Part shown: positions 5,494-6,023 of the stretch, one piece after another
How positions within the stretch are numbered: position 1 is the stretch's first letter
How the letters are laid out: the number at the start of each line of letters is the position of its first letter
Source of the DNA: Thermoleophilia bacterium
GTDB taxonomy: Bacteria > Actinomycetota > Thermoleophilia > RBG-16-64-13
Length of the DNA: 6,023 nucleotides
Direction: 5' to 3'
Assembly (NCBI GenBank): GCA_016929985.1
Contig: JAFGIH010000368.1
Location: forward strand, 1-6,023
Translations under genes and position numbers: made by a program
Notes under the pieces: model-generated
What the model was told of the DNA's origin: nothing
The model's input: the letters and a program-made list of their open reading frames with translations, nothing else
The model's database searches: none

Positions 5494-6023
5494 ATGCTTG
5501 AGTATCTCCTCTATCCAAAGACGGTGGCGGTCTTGGGGGCTTCCCGCACACCCGGGAAGGTCGGCTACGCCGTTGTCACTAACCTGATCAAGGGGGGATT
5601 TGAGGGTGAGATCGTTCCCGTGAACCCATCCGGGGGCGAGCTCATGGGTCAGAAGTTCTACACCAGCCTGGACGAGTACGGCCAGACCATCGACATGAGT
5701 GTGATCTGTGTGCCGACGGCCGCGGTCAAAGGGGCCGTCATCAGTTCGCTCAAGGCCAAGGCTAAAGCCGTGGTGGTCATCACCGCGGGCTTCAAAGAAG
5801 TGGATGAAGCAGGCGCCCGTCTGGAGAGAGAGATCGTGGATCTCTGCATCGCCGCGGGTGCGCGCATGATGGGTCCGAACTGCCTGGGTCTCATCAACAC
5901 CAACAACAAGATGAACGCCACCTTCGCCAGCCACATGCCTCAGGCAGGTGGCATCTCTGTGCTCTCACAGTCGGGCGCGCTGTGCACGGCCATCCTCGAC
6001 TGGGCGGCCGCCCGCAAGCTGGG
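5494..6023 (+). CDS. ADP-forming acyl-CoA synthetase (acetate--CoA ligase type), N-terminal part; 3' end outside window
   Basis: Enzymes of this family convert acyl-CoA, ADP and phosphate to the acid, CoA and ATP, conserving energy in fermentation of amino acids and pyruvate; the reverse activates acids. The 176 visible codons form the CoA-binding Rossmann domain (about 6-100, with VAVLGASRTPGKVGY at 11-25 and ICVPTAAV at 71-78). The start of the succinyl-CoA-ligase-like domain follows, with GPNCLGLIN (127-135) and ISVLSQSGAL (154-163). The phosphorylated His lies further on and is not in the window, so activity cannot be confirmed. It is also unknown whether this is a stand-alone alpha subunit or a fused alpha-beta protein, or whether a GNAT domain is attached as in the protein acetyltransferase Pat/PatZ type. 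The start MLEYLLYPKTVAVLGAS is typical of the family. Acetyl-, propionyl-, succinyl- or aryl-CoA substrates are all possible. Confidence 0.88.
   Translation, partial: MLEYLLYPKTVAVLGASRTPGKVGYAVVTNLIKGGFEGEIVPVNPSGGELMGQKFYTSLDEYGQTIDMSVICVPTAAVKGAVISSLKAKAKAVVVITAGFKEVDEAGARLEREIVDLCIAAGARMMGPNCLGLINTNNKMNATFASHMPQAGGISVLSQSGALCTAILDWAAARKL

Noticed and set aside
5401..5936. 177-codon minus-strand open frame opposite the acyl-CoA synthetase
   Set aside because: It overlaps the CoA-binding domain coding sequence and the divergent promoter region; His/Asp/Gly-rich with no family features.

Overview
The window is GC-rich, tightly packed protein-coding DNA from a bacterium. It holds six genes, two of them cut by the window edges, and no RNA genes, insertion sequences or CRISPR arrays that I can see. 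High GC, GTG starts, a Thr/Ser-Pro-rich secreted-protein linker and a possible leaderless gene suggest an actinobacterial-type genome. A tungsten-type aldehyde:ferredoxin oxidoreductase (AOR) next to an ADP-forming acyl-CoA synthetase suggests an anaerobic, amino-acid- or acid-fermenting lifestyle. The lineage is an inference; no marker gene is present.

Layout: (1) 1-552 (+) is the C-terminal part of a class III aminotransferase, best matched to 4-aminobutyrate transaminase (GabT). (2) 604-2379 (+) is a complete AOR-family tungstoenzyme, 51 nt downstream with a strong GAGGAGG ribosome binding site. (3) 2380-2461 is a short convergent intergenic region filled by a 16-bp palindromic tandem repeat that runs into the stop codon of the next gene. 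(4) On the minus strand, in transcription order, lie a membrane-anchored CapA-type metallophosphatase (5279-3957), a GNAT acetyltransferase (3915-3475) and an NAD-type isocitrate dehydrogenase (3478-2462). The last two overlap by ATGA. (5) 5280-5493 is a divergent regulatory region with a CapA -10 element, a candidate plus-strand promoter and an inverted repeat. (6) 5494 to the end (+) is the N-terminal part of an ADP-forming acyl-CoA synthetase.

How the genes may work together (inference): the aminotransferase would convert an omega-amino acid such as GABA to a semialdehyde using 2-oxoglutarate. The adjacent AOR could oxidise that aldehyde to the acid while reducing ferredoxin, in place of an NAD(P)-dependent semialdehyde dehydrogenase. 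The isocitrate dehydrogenase makes 2-oxoglutarate, the usual amino acceptor, and the acyl-CoA synthetase could recover ATP from acyl-CoA thioesters. CapA and GNAT have no obvious link to this chemistry. I found no clearly new system. The gabT-AOR pairing and the palindromic repeat are the most interesting points.
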